Of a stretch of 64,000 bases of DNA, positions 1-11,722 are shown piece after piece. The position numbers and the translations under genes are program-made. The stretch is from Tolypeutes matacus (Eukaryota > Chordata > Mammalia > Cingulata > Chlamyphoridae). The notes beneath the pieces are model-generated. The model was given only the letters and a program-made list of their open reading frames with translations, was not told the DNA's origin and made no database searches. Within the stretch, counting starts at the first letter, position 1. Each line of letters opens with the position of its first letter. The stretch is taken from the NCBI GenBank assembly GCA_026826555.1, contig JAKSZT010054399.1:3725627-3789626 (forward strand), read 5' to 3'.

Positions 1-1650
1 CATGCGGTTTCCAAATATTTTCTCCCATTCTGTAGATTTTACTTTCATGATGAAGTCCTTTGATGTTAAAAAGTTTTTCATTTTGATGACATCCAATTTA
101 TCTACTTTTTTCTTTTGTTCACAGTTTTGTTGTAAAGTCTAAGAAACCATTGACTAACACACACAGTCCTGAAGATGCTTCTCTATGTTTTCTTCTAGAA
201 GTTTATAGTCTTGGTTCTTAGATAGGTCTTTGATCCATTTTGAGTTAATTTCTGTATCTGGTGTGAGGTAAGGGTCCATCTACATTCTTTTTTTTTTTTT
301 AAGATTTATTTTATTTACTTATTTCTCCCCCCACCCCTCATTGTTTGTGCTCACTGTCAGCTCTCTGTGTCCATTTGTTGTGTGCTGTCTGTGTCTGCTT
401 GTCTTCTCTTTAGGAGGCACCGGCACCCAAACCTGGGATCTCCCATGTGGGAGAGAGATGCTCAATCGCTTGAGCCACCTCTGCTCCCTGCTTTGTTGTG
501 TCTTTCATTGTGTTTCCTCTTTTTGTCTTCTTGTGTCATCTCATTGCATCAGCTTACTTTGCTAACCTGTCGCGTGAGCTTGCTGCCTTGCTTGTCTTCT
601 CTAGGAGGCACTGGGAACCAAACCCAGGACCTCCCATGTGGTAGGTGGGTGCCCAAATGCTTGAGCTACTTCCAGTTCCCCCATATGCATTCTTTTGCAT
701 GTGGAGATCCAGTTTTCCCAGCAACATTTTTTGAAGAGACTGTTCATTCCCCTTTGAGTAGCCTTGGCACCATTGTCAAAAATCAGTTGGTCATAGATGT
801 AAGCGTCTATTTCTGAACTCTCAGTTTGATACCATTGGTTTGTATGTCTGTCCTTATGTCAGTACCATGCTATTTTGTATAATGTAGTTTAATCATAAAT
901 TATAAAATTGGTTTTTGTGTATCCTCCAACTTCTTTTTCAAGATGTTTTCAGCTATTGGGGGTCCCTTAACCTTCCACATATAAAGTTGATTGGCTCTTC
1001 CATTTCTACAAAGAAGGTGGTTGGGGTAATTGGGATCATGTTGAATTAGTGAATCGCTTTGGATAGAATTGATATCTTGACCATATTTAGCCTTCTGATG
1101 GATGAACAAGAAATGGCCTTCCATTTATTTAGGCATTTTTAAATTCTTTTAGCAATGTTTTATAGTTTTTTCTGTACAAGTCCTTTACATACTGGGTTAA
1201 ATTTATTCCTAAATATTTTATTCTTTCAGTTGCTACTGTAAAGTGGAAATTTTTTCTTCAGCATGTTTACTACTGCTAGTGTATAGAAACACTGCTGATT
1301 TTTGTGCATTGATCTTGCTGAATTCTTAATATCTATTTTTTCTGATACTTGTATAGCTACTCCAGCTGTCTTTTGGTTATTATGTGCATGGTATATATTT
1401 TTACATCCTTTTACCATTTGTGTTTTTGAATTGAAAGTGAGTCTCCTGTAAACAATACATTTGGGTCATGCTTTTTATCCATTCTGTCTTTCTCTGCCTT
1501 TTAATAGGAGAGCTTAAACCATTTACATTTAAAGTAACTTTTGGTAAGGTAGAACTTGTGTCATTTTGCTGTTTGTTTTTCGTTCTGTACCTTTTGTACC
1601 TCATCTCCTCCATTATTGCCACTTTTGTGTTGTTTCAATCCCTTCTCATT
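1..1650 (-). mobile_element. L1 ORF2 fragment (antisense), interrupted by a SINE
   Basis: The minus strand reads as decayed LINE-1 ORF2. Near 1400-1622 it gives PKVTLNVNGLSSPIKRQRKT and CLQETHF, the start of the L1 endonuclease domain; 700-1140 and 1-290 match the C-terminal half. Stops and frameshifts are frequent and the reverse transcriptase centre is missing or scrambled. The copy extends past base 1. Confidence 0.9.
291..686 (-). mobile_element. Dimeric DAS SINE (antisense) inside L1
   Basis: Starts with a T run and ends before CCCCCATATG. Two tRNA-like heads are visible in reverse (CCTCCCATGTGGGAG-type stem blocks near 440-460 and 625-645). Imperfect target duplications TACATTCTTTT (281-291) and TGCATTCTTTT (686-696) flank it and restore continuous L1 sequence when it is removed. 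Confidence 0.85.
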
Positions 1651-4150
1651 TACTTTTGTTTAGATTTTTAGGTGTTTTTTCATGGTTACCTTGGAACTTA
1701 TATTTAACATCTTAAATCTATAACAATATATGTTGAATTGATACCAACTTCAATAGCATACACAAACTGTTTCCTTATACCCCTTCGTCCACCCACCTTC
1801 ATATTGTTCTCATCACTAATTTCATCTTTATATGTTTTGTACTCAGCAATGCATATACAATTTTTGGGGTGTATGTGTTGGGGGTGGGGACAAAACAGCA
1901 GAAATTTATTGTCTTAGTTTGAAAGCCAGAAATCCAAATCATGATGTCATGAGATTCACGCTCCCTTGGAAGACTGTAGGGTTAGGGCAGTGGTTTGCTG
2001 GCAGTCCATGGCATTCTTTGGCTTGTGGCACAACTCAGTCTCTGTCACAGGCTGTCTTCTCTTTCTGTCTCTAATTATTTTTTATGCATTTATATTTGAA
2101 ACCATGTAAGAAATAAAAAAGGGAGTTACAAATTAAAACTGCAATAATACTGGCATTTATATTTACCCATGTAGTTATCTTTGCTTACGATCTTTATTTC
2201 TTCATATGTCTTTGAGTTACTGTCTAGTGCCCTTTTCTCTCAACTTGAACACTCCTTTTACACATCTTGTAGGGCAGATATAGTGGTAACAAACTCTGTG
2301 GCCTCCTCCCCCCCAATTTTGTTTATCTTGGAACTTCTTAATCTTTCCCTCAATTTTAAAGGACAGTTTGCCAGATAGATAATTATTGGTTGCAAGTGTG
2401 TTTTTCTTTTGGTGCTTTAAATATGTCATCTCTCTGCCTTCTGATCTCCCTGGTTTCTGATGAGAACTTGATTGTTAATCTTATTGAGGATGACTTTACA
2501 TGATGAGTCCTTTATCTCTTGCTGCTTTCAGGATTCTCTCTCGTTGTCTTTGGTATTGGACAGTTTGGTTATAATGTGTTTTGGTGTGGATCTCTTTGTG
2601 TTTACCCTGTTTTGGGTACATTGAGCTTTTTGGTTGTGTATAATCGTGTCAAATTTGGGAGGTTTTCATACATAATTTCTTAAAGCATTCTTTGTCCCCC
2701 TCTCTTCTCCTTCTGGGATTCTCATAATATATATTGATATGGTTGATAGTTCCCAACCAGTCCCTTAGGCGCTGTTCAGTTTTTTTTCATTCCTTTTTCT
2801 TTCTGCTCCTTAGGCTGTATAATTTCAATGGTTCTATCTTCAGGGTGGCTGATTCTTCTTTCTTCCTGCTCCAATCTGCTGTTGAACCTCTCATGAATTT
2901 TTCAGTTATTGTATGTTTCAGCTCCAGAGTTCTGCTTGGTTCCTTTTAGTAATTCCTATCTTTATATTAAAATTGTCGTTTTTTTCATATATCGTTTTCC
3001 TGATTTCCTTTAGTTATGTGTCCATGTTTTCCTTTAGCTTATTGACCATATTAGGACATTTGCCTTAATGTTTCTGACTAGTAGTTCCAATATTTGGGGT
3101 TCCCCAGGGATGATTTCTGTTGCTTTATTTTGTTCCTTTGAATGATCCATCGTTTCCTCTTTCTTTGTATGCTTTGAATTTTTTGTTGAAATTTGGTCCT
3201 TTGGATATTTTAATGTTTAACTCTGGAAATCAGATTCTCCTCTTTTCTAGAATGGAAAATGGTTTTTGTTTTGCTTTTCATTGTTGAAGGTTGTAGAAAT
3301 GTGTTTGTTCTGTAATTTTTCTAATTGTTTTGGCAAAGACTCTATTCCTTCTCATGCGTGGTTACTGAAGTCTCTGCTTCTTTAGGCTCCTGAAAACCTT
3401 GTATTCAGCAAGGTTTTCTTTGAATTCCAGGAGCTAAAAATAACCACCAAAAACCCCAAATAATAAAACTTGCCTCTCCTAGCCTTTGCAGATTGGCTGC
3501 TCTCAGGTCTTCCTGAGTATGTGTCTTGACCCGGGCATGCATGTGGTTTTCCAAATTCCCCCATGTATATGGACATTCTGAATGCCCCACTTTTCCAAGG
3601 AAACTCTCCACAGTCTTTCCTCCCAGGCTCCTCCTGGTGCTTTATTATATATCTCAACCATAATCTTTCACCTCAGGCAGCTGTGATTTGATTATTTCCT
3701 AAGTGTTTTCATAGCCATGCCTGCTGCTTCTCCATCCTATGTAGCTTCTGCAGCAGGCAGGGCAGAGACGAGTACTATAGGTCAGTCCATCAGTCCTCAG
3801 GCAGTCACCAAACAGTTTAGAACAGATATATGTAGGCTTCAGTCTGTTAAGGTGTGCTCTGCTCCCTTTGGAACCGTGGACCAAGTACCCACACTGGGAG
3901 CGTGGTCTTCTGTCTTATAGACTGCTGTGCCAAGTTGGGGAGGGAATGGGGGAACGAGATGGTAAAAGCCCAGATTTTCCTACCATTTTAAAGTTGCCTT
4001 TTTTTTGATTCAGCATTCACTTGGTTGCTATAAACCTTTGATTGCTTTTAGAGTGCTGAGAAAGTTGTCACAGTTTCTGCTTGCTTTTTATGTTTCTATG
4101 AGGGGACAGTATTTTGGAGCTTCCTACTCTGCCATTTTGCTTAAATTAAG
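1650..4150 (-). mobile_element. L1/HAL1-like ORF1 and 5' region (antisense)
   Basis: On the + strand this reads as the reverse of the ORF1/5' part of old L1 or HAL1, with typical phrases such as TTGTAGGGCAGATATAGTGG (about 2270), GTTTCTGATGAGAACTTGAT (about 2454) and AACTCTGGAAATCAGATTCT (about 3221). No intact frame remains. The segment 3380-4140 resembles the far 5' end of the same family but is less certain. Confidence 0.75.
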
Positions 4151-4379
4151 CCCCATGAGGATTTAATTTTATCCTCTAAACCCAGAGGTTAAATGGGTGT
4201 GAGAAAGACAACAGCTACTCTATGAGCAGACAGCAGGATAAGTAGATTTTTCGGGGGAAAGCCAGATTCATGCAAGAGGTGAAGGCACTGTTCATAGCAG
4301 AGGTATTTTTTGATAGTTCTAGAGGCTAGAAGTCAGAAATCAAACTGTTAATAGGACTGTAGGCCTCCAAAGGCTCTAA

Positions 4380-6020
4380 GGGAAGAATCCTTCCTTGTCT
4401 CTCCTTTTGTTTTTTAGTTTTAAAGAAGTTTTAGATTACATAAAAGTTACGTTGAAAGTATAGGGGATTCCCATATACCCCACCCCCTCCCCCTCTCACA
4501 TTTTCCCCTATTAATAACATCTTTCCTATTGAGGCATTGCTGCTTAACCATGGTCTATAGTTTACATTATGGTTTACACTTTGCACTGCACAATTTTATA
4601 GGTTTTGACAAAATGTATAATGGACTGTATTTGTCATTGCAGTGTCATGCAGAACAATTCCAGTTCCCTAAAAATGTCCCATGTTACACCTATTCTTCCT
4701 TCTCCCTCCCTTCAGAATCTCTGGTGACCACTGTCTTTATATCAGTATTACAAGTTCTTCCATTACTAGCATAATAATGTCAACTTTGGTCCATGTTTGC
4801 ATTCTCCCCTTATGTTTGTTCATTCCTCTATCTTGAGGATTTTGGGATAGTGATGCCCACTCTGCTTCCTATAGAGAGGGGCCTTAGATCACACGGGGCA
4901 GATGAAGGAACTGTCTTGCTTGCATTTTTTTGGGATGGGCATTGTTAGTTGTCCTGGGTGAGTCCAATGAACTGGAGAGTAGGTGTTGGCTGCACCGTTG
5001 CTGGGATTCAGGGCTCAACCAGTATATGAACAGACTAAAGATTTAAGACTCTGGGACATATATTTAACGGGTGTAGTGCTAATTATAGGTTCAAATAAAA
5101 GGGGCAGAAGAACCATGTGTAGGAAAATTATAAATGAGTCTAACTCTGTTACATTGGGGAGATAGATTATCATATATTCCAAGGTAAGGCCCACCAATTT
5201 GTTGCTGATTTCCTGGGGTTGTCTGGTCTGCCTATAGTGTCCAGATGTCTTTTAGCCCTCAGGAGCACCCCTGCTTGAGGCATTGTTTATTGTGGCAGCC
5301 AGTAAGATCCTCCTGAGATGTGCATAAGAGTAACTTCTGGAATGACCTCCCAACTCACTTTGAAATCTCTTAGCAGTAAAAACTCATTTGTATTTAATAT
5401 TTCCCCCTTTTGGTCAAGGTCTTTTTCCAAATTCATCACTAGTTGGCGCTTGGTAATAATCCCTTAATGCCAGGGAAGCCCATCCCTTGGAGTCATGTCC
5501 TACATGGGGGACGGGAGGCAGTAAGCTTCTCCTGGGTTTGGCTTAGAGAGAGGCCATATTTGAGTAACAATGAGGTTTTCAAGAGATAACTCTCAGGCAA
5601 TATATTACTAGGCTGAGTTTCAATTTTACAGGAATAAGGTTCCTAAGTACAAGCATGAATATCAAGGGCCTGATGTATTGGTCTGTCTTCTTTCACTAGG
5701 CACTGCCTATGTACTCTAGAAATTCTTGCCACTCTATTAGAGAATGTAGTAGGACTCCCGGGGCGGGCATTTAATATTCGTTGGTTATTGAATGGGTCTC
5801 CACCCACTGAGATAATACCTCATGACCTCATGAACACTTTCATATTCCATAGAGGCATGTCCTGGGTGCATCCTTCCCCACACATCCTCCCATCACTGAC
5901 ACTCTTGCACCAGTGAGCCTCCCTTGCCATAGTCATAACTTTTCTGTAATCCAAAATCTCCCCAAAAACAAAGCTTTCATCAGTTATGCCTTTCAGCAGT
6001 GTAAGATATCTTTTATGCAT
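4380..6020. repeat. Unclassified ~1.3-1.6 kb interspersed repeat, copy A
   Basis: Begins near TTTTAAAGAAGTTTTAGATT and runs to about CATATTCCATAGAGGCATGT. Long stretches match copy B at 14870-16090 in the same order, e.g. TTAGTTGTCC at 4948 and 15029, GGTCAAGGTCTTTTTCCAAAT at 5413 and 15643, TATTGGTCTGT near 5675 and 15909. It has no ORF. It could be an L1 3'-UTR lineage or a long non-autonomous element; I cannot name it. A short related piece starts again at 6068. Confidence 0.7.
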
Positions 6021-6067
6021 ATTTACAGTTTCTTCTGTATGTTCCCCCAGTGTCTTTTTTCTTTCAC

Positions 6068-6140
6068 TTTTTTTTTTTTTTTTTAAAGAAGCTTTAAGTT
6101 ATAGAAAAGCCACTTCGAAAATATAGGGGATTCTCTTACC
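6068..6140. repeat. Short fragment of the copy A/B repeat head
   Basis: A T run followed by TTTAAAGAAGCTTTAAGTTA and ATATAGGGGATTC, nearly the same opening as copy A at about 4420. 6140-6590 after it is low-information AT-rich intron with no element I recognise. Confidence 0.55.
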
Positions 6141-6629
6141 TTCCTTGTCTCTTATGTCTTCTCATGGGTGCCCAGGGTTCCTTGGACTTTGATCATTTCA
6201 CTCCAGTCTCTGCTTCTGTGTTCACATTGCCTCCTTTTCTCCTTCAAAATTCCCTCTCCCTTGTTTCCTTTTGTAAATGTAAGCAATATGTCATAAAACA
6301 CCACTGAACAGATATTACAAGTAATTGGTGACACTGATTGCTTCTAGGTCAGGGAAGTTAGTAACTGAGGATAGGAGTGAAAGGATAACTTAAATGTTTT
6401 TTGTTCCTTTTGAATATTTTGAATTTTTTGTCTGTTTTATTTGCTCTTTTTGGGGGGAAGGAGGAGTAATATACTTTCACGTTTAGAAAGTTACCTTTAT
6501 ACTAATACCTGTAGTCCCTTCTTTTTAAGAGTCTCTGTTGTGAGCTCGAAACCTCTTCTTCACTGTTCCTTTCCTCTTCCCCCAGAATCTTTTTTTTTTT
6601 TTTTTTTTAAGCATTAAAAAGTTATTAGT

Positions 6630-6838
6630 TGGGGAGCAGATGTAGCTCAAGTGGTTGAACGCCTGCTTGCCATGTACGAGGTCCTGGGTTCGATCCTCAG
6701 TACCTCCTAAAAACAAACCAACAACAACAAAAAACCCCAGCTCTCATTGGGAAGTGGATGTAGCTCTGTGGTTGAGTGCCAGCTTCTTGTGCACGAGGTC
6801 CTGGGTTTAATCCCTGGTACTTCTTAAAAAAAAAAAAA
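6630..6838 (+). mobile_element. Dimeric DAS SINE
   Basis: First head GGGGAGCAGATGTAGCTCAA with B box GGTTCGATCC (about 6688), an A-rich spacer, then a second head GGGAAGTGGATGTAGCTC (about 6750) and a terminal A run. Target duplication AAAAGTTATTAGTT on both sides (6615-6629 and about 6839-6852). Confidence 0.92.
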
Positions 6839-6839
6839 A

Positions 6840-8110
6840 AAAGTTATTAGTTTACATTACAGTAAAATTCACTTCATTTTGGTGTTTAGCATAGTTTTGG
6901 CATAGGCATAGAACCACAATCAAGATATAAAACAGTACCTTCATCCCCCCAATTTCCATCATTGTCCTGTATAATAAAACTCTCCTACCCCTCACTCCTA
7001 GCAGTCTCTGATCTGTTCTCTGTCCCTATAGTTTTACGTCTTGAAACCAGAGTGTTATTTAAGTAGAAATCATATAAATGTAATCTTTTGAGTTTGGCTA
7101 TTCACTTTGCCTGATACATTTGAGATTCATCCAGGAAGGTGAGTGTATTGGTAGTTCATTCTTTCTTATTGCTGATAAGTGCCCTATTAGATGGATGCTC
7201 ATCAGTTTATTAATTCACCCATCAAAGGATATTTGGGTTGTTTCCAGTTTTTGGTAATTATGAATAACCCAGAATTTTAAATTGATTTTTTTATTTATGG
7301 CTGATATCAATGAGTTTGTTCTATTTTCTGTAAACTCTCCTTCTTTTATTCCATTTTGTTAATTTTATTTTATCTATGTTGTAGGAGCACATAATATTTA
7401 GATACACTAATCTGTCACCTCTATCCATTTAGTGTTAATTCTATAGTTAATTATGTTGAGTCCTCACCACCAGACCTTATTCCAAAGCTTCTTTTAAAAA
7501 GTTTTTTGTTTGAATCTCATTCTCTTGTAGAGGTTTCAGGAAGAACTCTTGGGAAACATATTCTTTAAGTATGTCCTAACCGTTCTTAACTATTTGTTTA
7601 TGATTATTATACCCATTATATTTGAGGTTTGATTAGATAAAATCCCTGGTTCACATTTTCTTATGAACTCCGTAGGCTTGGATAATATATTACTGTCAAA
7701 ATCTTACACCATTTTTCTTTTTCTTTATAAGAAAGCTGGTCTTTTGCTTGGATGCTCAAAAGATATTTCTATTTCTTTAAAGAACCACTACTTGAATATG
7801 ACCTTTGGGTATGCTTTTCAAATAATAGAGTCAAGCCTTCTTTTATTTCAGAAAAGTTTTCTTGTAGGACAGTTTTCTGTATTTCCTTGTTCCATTGCAT
7901 TGGTTTCCTTTTGGGGGACCTTAATTATGAATGTATGTTGGATATTCTTTGTCTAATTAATAACTTCTGTATCTTTTTCTCTCTTAACTTTTTTATTCTT
8001 TGTTGGTTTACTTAGAAATTTTCCTCCATTCTGTTCTTTTTCCATGGGTTGTGTTCAGTTTTGTTTGTCTTCATTTCTGAAATAATTAAAACATTTTTCC
8101 TTTTCTTAGT
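6840..8110 (-). mobile_element. L1 3' region (antisense) and AT-rich L1-like remnants
   Basis: 6840-7265 is the reverse of an L1 3' end (AGATTCATCCAGGAAGG, GTTTCCAGTTTTTGGTAATT). 7265-8110 looks like more degraded L1, but I cannot align it by eye to a particular part. No gene seen. Confidence 0.6.
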
Positions 8111-9150
8111 TATCTGATGCAAATAAAAACCTAATTTTCTAACTGATTTAATTTTGAGATAACATCCTATGAAAAATTTTGATTCAATGTAATGAGCTTT
8201 AAATTGCAAAACTTGTGAAGGGAAAGATTGTTGCTGAAAAAAACAAACAGTAAAATGTGTACCCCAAACTCCATAGCTTGTAATACTATAGGTATACCTT
8301 ATTGTCTTAGATCTTTTCATTTTATTAAATGCTATTTTTATAGAAGCATTTATCATGACCACATAGGCTTTTTGTTTTTGTTTTTTTTGTTTTTTTTTTA
8401 AGGCTTTGGGGATTCTACCAGGGCCTGGTCCAGGTTTGATGAATTCACAGGCAGGAACATCTCTTTCTCTAGCCATCAGGGGTGCATAGTGCACATGGCC
8501 TGGGTGGGGACTTCTTGAGGTGGGGGCAGAAGTGCCACAGGATTTTAATATATGGATATATAGTGATTTATTTCCTATTCCTTTATTGTTGGATATGTAC
8601 GTTATTCCCAGTTTTTAAATTACATAAACAGCACTGCATTGAAATTCTTGTATCTGTCTTTGCATATATGAATTATTGTTTTCTTTAGGACACATTCTTA
8701 GATGCATTACTGGTCCAAGGATATGCAAGCATCCTAAAATTTTCCTCCCTCCCTGCCTTCTTTGCCTCCCTTCTTTTTTCCAATCACCATACGGCTGAAC
8801 CATGACAGCCCTCATTTGTTATGGTTGAGCAGGCTGTGCTCTGCACATGTCCAGGGGCCACCATTCACATACACTACATAAATGATGGCCCTGCCACTTA
8901 CAACCCCAATAGCAATGACTGAGTGCCAGTTTTCTTGTGTCCTAGCCAATATTGAGTATTGCCATATTTTAAATTGCTTATGAATTAGATAAGTGAAATG
9001 GTTTGCCATTTTGAGAATTTCTCATATTACTGGTGAGGTTGGGTATTTTTCTTGTTTGTTTTCATTTATGTTTTTATCCTGAAGTATCTATTCATATTCT
9101 GTCTTTGTTTTTTTATTGGAGTGTTTCCTATTTTAAAATAATTTATTTTT
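8110..9150. other. Intronic sequence, partly L1-like
   Basis: Mostly AT-rich with a GC-richer patch at 8400-8525. 8540-9120 includes phrases typical of reversed L1 3' ends (CATTACTGGTCCAAGGATATG). The longest frame, 160 codons on the minus strand at 8012-8494, has no recognisable motif and is Lys-rich; I treat it as chance. Confidence 0.4.
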
Positions 9151-9174
9151 AATTAACATAGAGTAAAATTCACT

Positions 9175-9377
9175 GTTTTTCTTTTAGGTACCAGGGATTT
9201 GAACCCAGGACCTCGTATATGGGAAGCAGGCACTCCATCACTGAGCTGCATTGCTTCCCAGTGAAAGTTGATTTTTTTGTTTGTTTGCTTGTTTGTTTTA
9301 GGAGGTACCAGGATCAGACCCAGGACCTCGTACATGGGAAGCAGGCACTCAACTGCTTGAGCTACATCTGCTCCCCT
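9175..9377 (-). mobile_element. Two DAS SINE units (antisense)
   Basis: Two reversed heads, each with a GAACCCAGGACCTCGT-like B-box region (about 9199 and 9319), separated by a (TTTG)n spacer at 9275-9300. The right unit ends GAGCTACATCTGCTCCCC, the reverse of GGGGAGCAGATGTAGCTC. Confidence 0.9.
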
Positions 9378-9880
9378 CTATATGTTCCATATTTAGTCAT
9401 GTAAACACCACAACAATCAAGAACAAAACAAATCCATCAACCCATCAAAATCCACATTTATGCCCCTGTGTTGTTAAATCTCCCTCGTGCTCACTTATGG
9501 AAGCCATTGAACCATTTTCTTTCCTGTAGATTTGCTTTTCCAAAATGACATGTAAATGGAATCATAGAGCATGTGATATTTTGAGTCTGACTTCTCTGAC
9601 CTAACATAATTCATTCATGTTGATGCTTGTACCAGTAGTTCAATACTTATTATTTCTGGGTAATATTCCATTATATTACCACAGTTTATTCATCCCTTCT
9701 CCAGTTGAAGGACTTTGGGAGGTAATTTTGGTATTGGTAATTTTGGGTATAGCTGCTGTAAACATTTGTATACAGGTTTTCATGTGAATCTTTTTGTCTT
9801 AATATTTTGAAGCATAATACATATTAACGGTAAAATCCTTTGTTGTATATGCTGGAATATTTCTTCTCACTTGCTTGCTG
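9378..9880 (-). mobile_element. L1 3' fragment (antisense)
   Basis: Reversed L1 3'-end phrases: CAAAATGACATGTAAATGGAATCATA and TTCATTCATGTTGATGCTTG, then GTAATATTCCATTATATTACC. No open frame. Confidence 0.65.
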
Positions 9881-9944
9881 ATTATATTTGTTTATGGTGT
9901 TTTCCCCCCTAATTGATAAGACTTTGTTAGAACAAAGTCTTTTT

Positions 9945-10244
9945 TTGTTTGTTAGAACAGTTTTAAGTTATACAGAAAAGTTGAGCAGATAATACAGAGA
10001 GTTCCTATAGATCCCCTCTCTACACCTTCTCTCCCTCTCTCCCACAGTTTTTCCTATTATTAACATCTTGCATTAGTGTGGGATATTTGTTATAATTGAA
10101 CCAGTATTGCTACATTATTATTAAATAAAATCCATAATTTACATTCGGATTCACTCTGTGTTGTACAGCTCTGTGGGTTTTGGCAGATGTATAATATTGC
10201 ATATCCACGTAATAGTTTCAATAATTTAATAATTCCCCTGTAAC
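9945..10244. repeat. Old interspersed repeat fragment abutting the AMD1 pseudogene
   Basis: Starts GTTTTAAGTTATACAGAAAAG and includes CCTATTATTAACATCTTGCA and TACATTATTATTAAATAAAA. This resembles a mammal-wide repeat I associate with old L1 3' ends, and distantly the head of copies A/B. It ends near 10241, where AMD1 3' UTR begins on the other strand. Confidence 0.6.
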
Positions 10245-10831
10245 TATACGGCGGTGGTTTGGAAAGCATGGCCCCTGGTGTCAATATCTAGAAAGCAGCC
10301 ATCACATCTTCTGAGTGTATTCTCTCTTTTTCGTTTTTTCTTCATTTTTCCTAATCAATTCTGCTATTGATGCTGATTCTTAATAAAGCTGGTAAAAACA
10401 AAGTTGTAATCATTGAACATAGCACTCTGGCAACAAGACTTTAAAACCTTCTATCTTCTGGGGTAAAGGAAGCACTGTGCGATGTTTAGAACTCTGATTT
10501 ACAAACAACGTGGTCATGAATTTTCCTGGCTTGAAGACTTAACACAGCTTTCCTGATCAGGTCATCAAAGGAGGTCTGACTTAAGTTTGTTTCAAATCTA
10601 ACGTAAGAAAATTTTGATTCTGGAGTGATGCGCATAGTCCAGAAAGTGCTGTCCAATTTCATTCCATTCATCGAATACTCACAAGCATTGAACAGTGTGG
10701 CATTGATGACAGAACCTGGTATCAGATCATGAATTCCACTCTCATGAGTGACATCCTTTGCAGTAACACCATCTTTCATGCAGAACTGGCCCATAACTGC
10801 TGGGTCCAGCTCACTCATCAGAATTGCCAGG

Positions 10832-10932
10832 TCGGGGGCAGATGTGGCTCAAATGGTTGGCATCCGTCTGCCATATGGAGGGACCTGGGTTCGATCCCCA
10901 GGACCTCCCGGTAAAATAAAAAAAAAAAAAAA
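10832..10932 (+). mobile_element. DAS-type tRNA SINE inserted in the AMD1 pseudogene
   Basis: Head GGGGGCAGATGTGGCTCAAA, B box GGTTCGATCC, A-rich tail. Flanked by an exact 11-bp target-site duplication GAATTGCCAGG at 10821-10831 and 10933-10943. It interrupts the pseudogene between the codons for QTLAIL and MSELDPAV, so it is younger than the retrocopy. Confidence 0.95.
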
Positions 10933-11570
10933 GAATTGCCAGGGTTTGATCTGGCTGACTGATGACATGGCTCTCTGGGAAATCCAGAGTATGCAAGTAC
11001 CAGCAGTCGAAATTCATCTGTCCCATACAGTATACTGCTCCATTTTGGAAAATTGCATTAAGAAATTCTGTTTTTTCCTGGAAATTCCGGTGTGGGTACC
11101 CTCCATGAGAAGCTTCATGAAATTCCTCTGAGAATGAAAGAAGCTTTGAATTGAATCAAGCCCACTATAATTCCTAGTAGACTTCAGCAGGGGAACCAGG
11201 GCTTTCAGTTAGAGGGTGGTATCATGTCTTCAAAATGAAACGTCTCTTGGAGACAAACATGCTACCGTCACTGAGTACATAAGCGTCCTGCTTGTCAGTT
11301 TTTGTCACACGTGTGGTTGAACATTGCGCACCCTTCACATCCTTGATTTGTGTTGGGCTGCTGCCAAGAGAACTAAACCTCCAGCAGCTTCTTGGTCCCT
11401 TCAAAAAAATGTGCAGCTTCCATCACTGTGAGGCTAGCAAACAACGAACAACCACAGAAAATCAACTAAATTAAATCTTTTCTCCTGCCATTGTGGATTG
11501 TTCCAGCTGTGTTACTACAGTTCAGGTTCCTTTTTTTTTTTTTGGTTATGATTTTATAGTAGCCTCTTCT

Positions 11571-11609
11571 CTCTCTCTCTCTCTCTTTGTGTGTGTGTGT
11601 GTGTGTGAG
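11571..11609. repeat. (TC)n(TG)n microsatellite within the AMD1 pseudogene leader
   Basis: CT dinucleotides followed by TG dinucleotides. On the minus strand it is a (CA)n(GA)n run inside the 5' UTR of the retrocopy. The parental leader, as I recall it, has a shorter CA run here. Confidence 0.85.
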
Positions 11610-11701
11610 TGAAAGTTGAAACATGAATCTCTTGGAAATAAGAGGCAGATAGAAGTTCAGTCTCTTGTCCGCTGCTTCCCTGTTACAGAGTAGTGCAAGC
11701 C

Positions 11702-11722
11702 CTAGCTAATGTCACTGGCCAT
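11702..11722 (-). other. AMD1 uORF relic (MASDIS-stop) in the pseudogene 5' UTR
   Basis: Reading the minus strand from 11722 gives ATG, five more codons (Ala, Ser, Asp, Ile, Ser) and TAG. The parental AMD1 mRNA carries a cap-proximal uORF encoding MAGDIS that makes the ribosome stall in response to polyamines. This copy differs by Gly to Ser at codon 3. Its distance to the main ATG (about 280 nt) fits the known leader, so the retrocopy seems nearly full length at its 5' end. Confidence 0.88.

Noticed and set aside
6630..6716. tRNA-like sequence with A and B boxes
   Set aside because: It is the head of a DAS SINE with poly(A) and target duplications. The acceptor stem and anticodon arm do not form a functional tRNA, and many similar copies occur in the window.
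8012..8494. 160-codon minus-strand ORF
   Set aside because: Lys-rich, no motif, no splice or start context; partly from a poly(T) stretch read in reverse. Looks like chance.
10486..10818. AMD1 retrocopy as an expressed retrogene
   Set aside because: The open 110-codon piece is only a fragment. The whole copy has a stop at the conserved cysteine, frameshifts and a SINE insertion.
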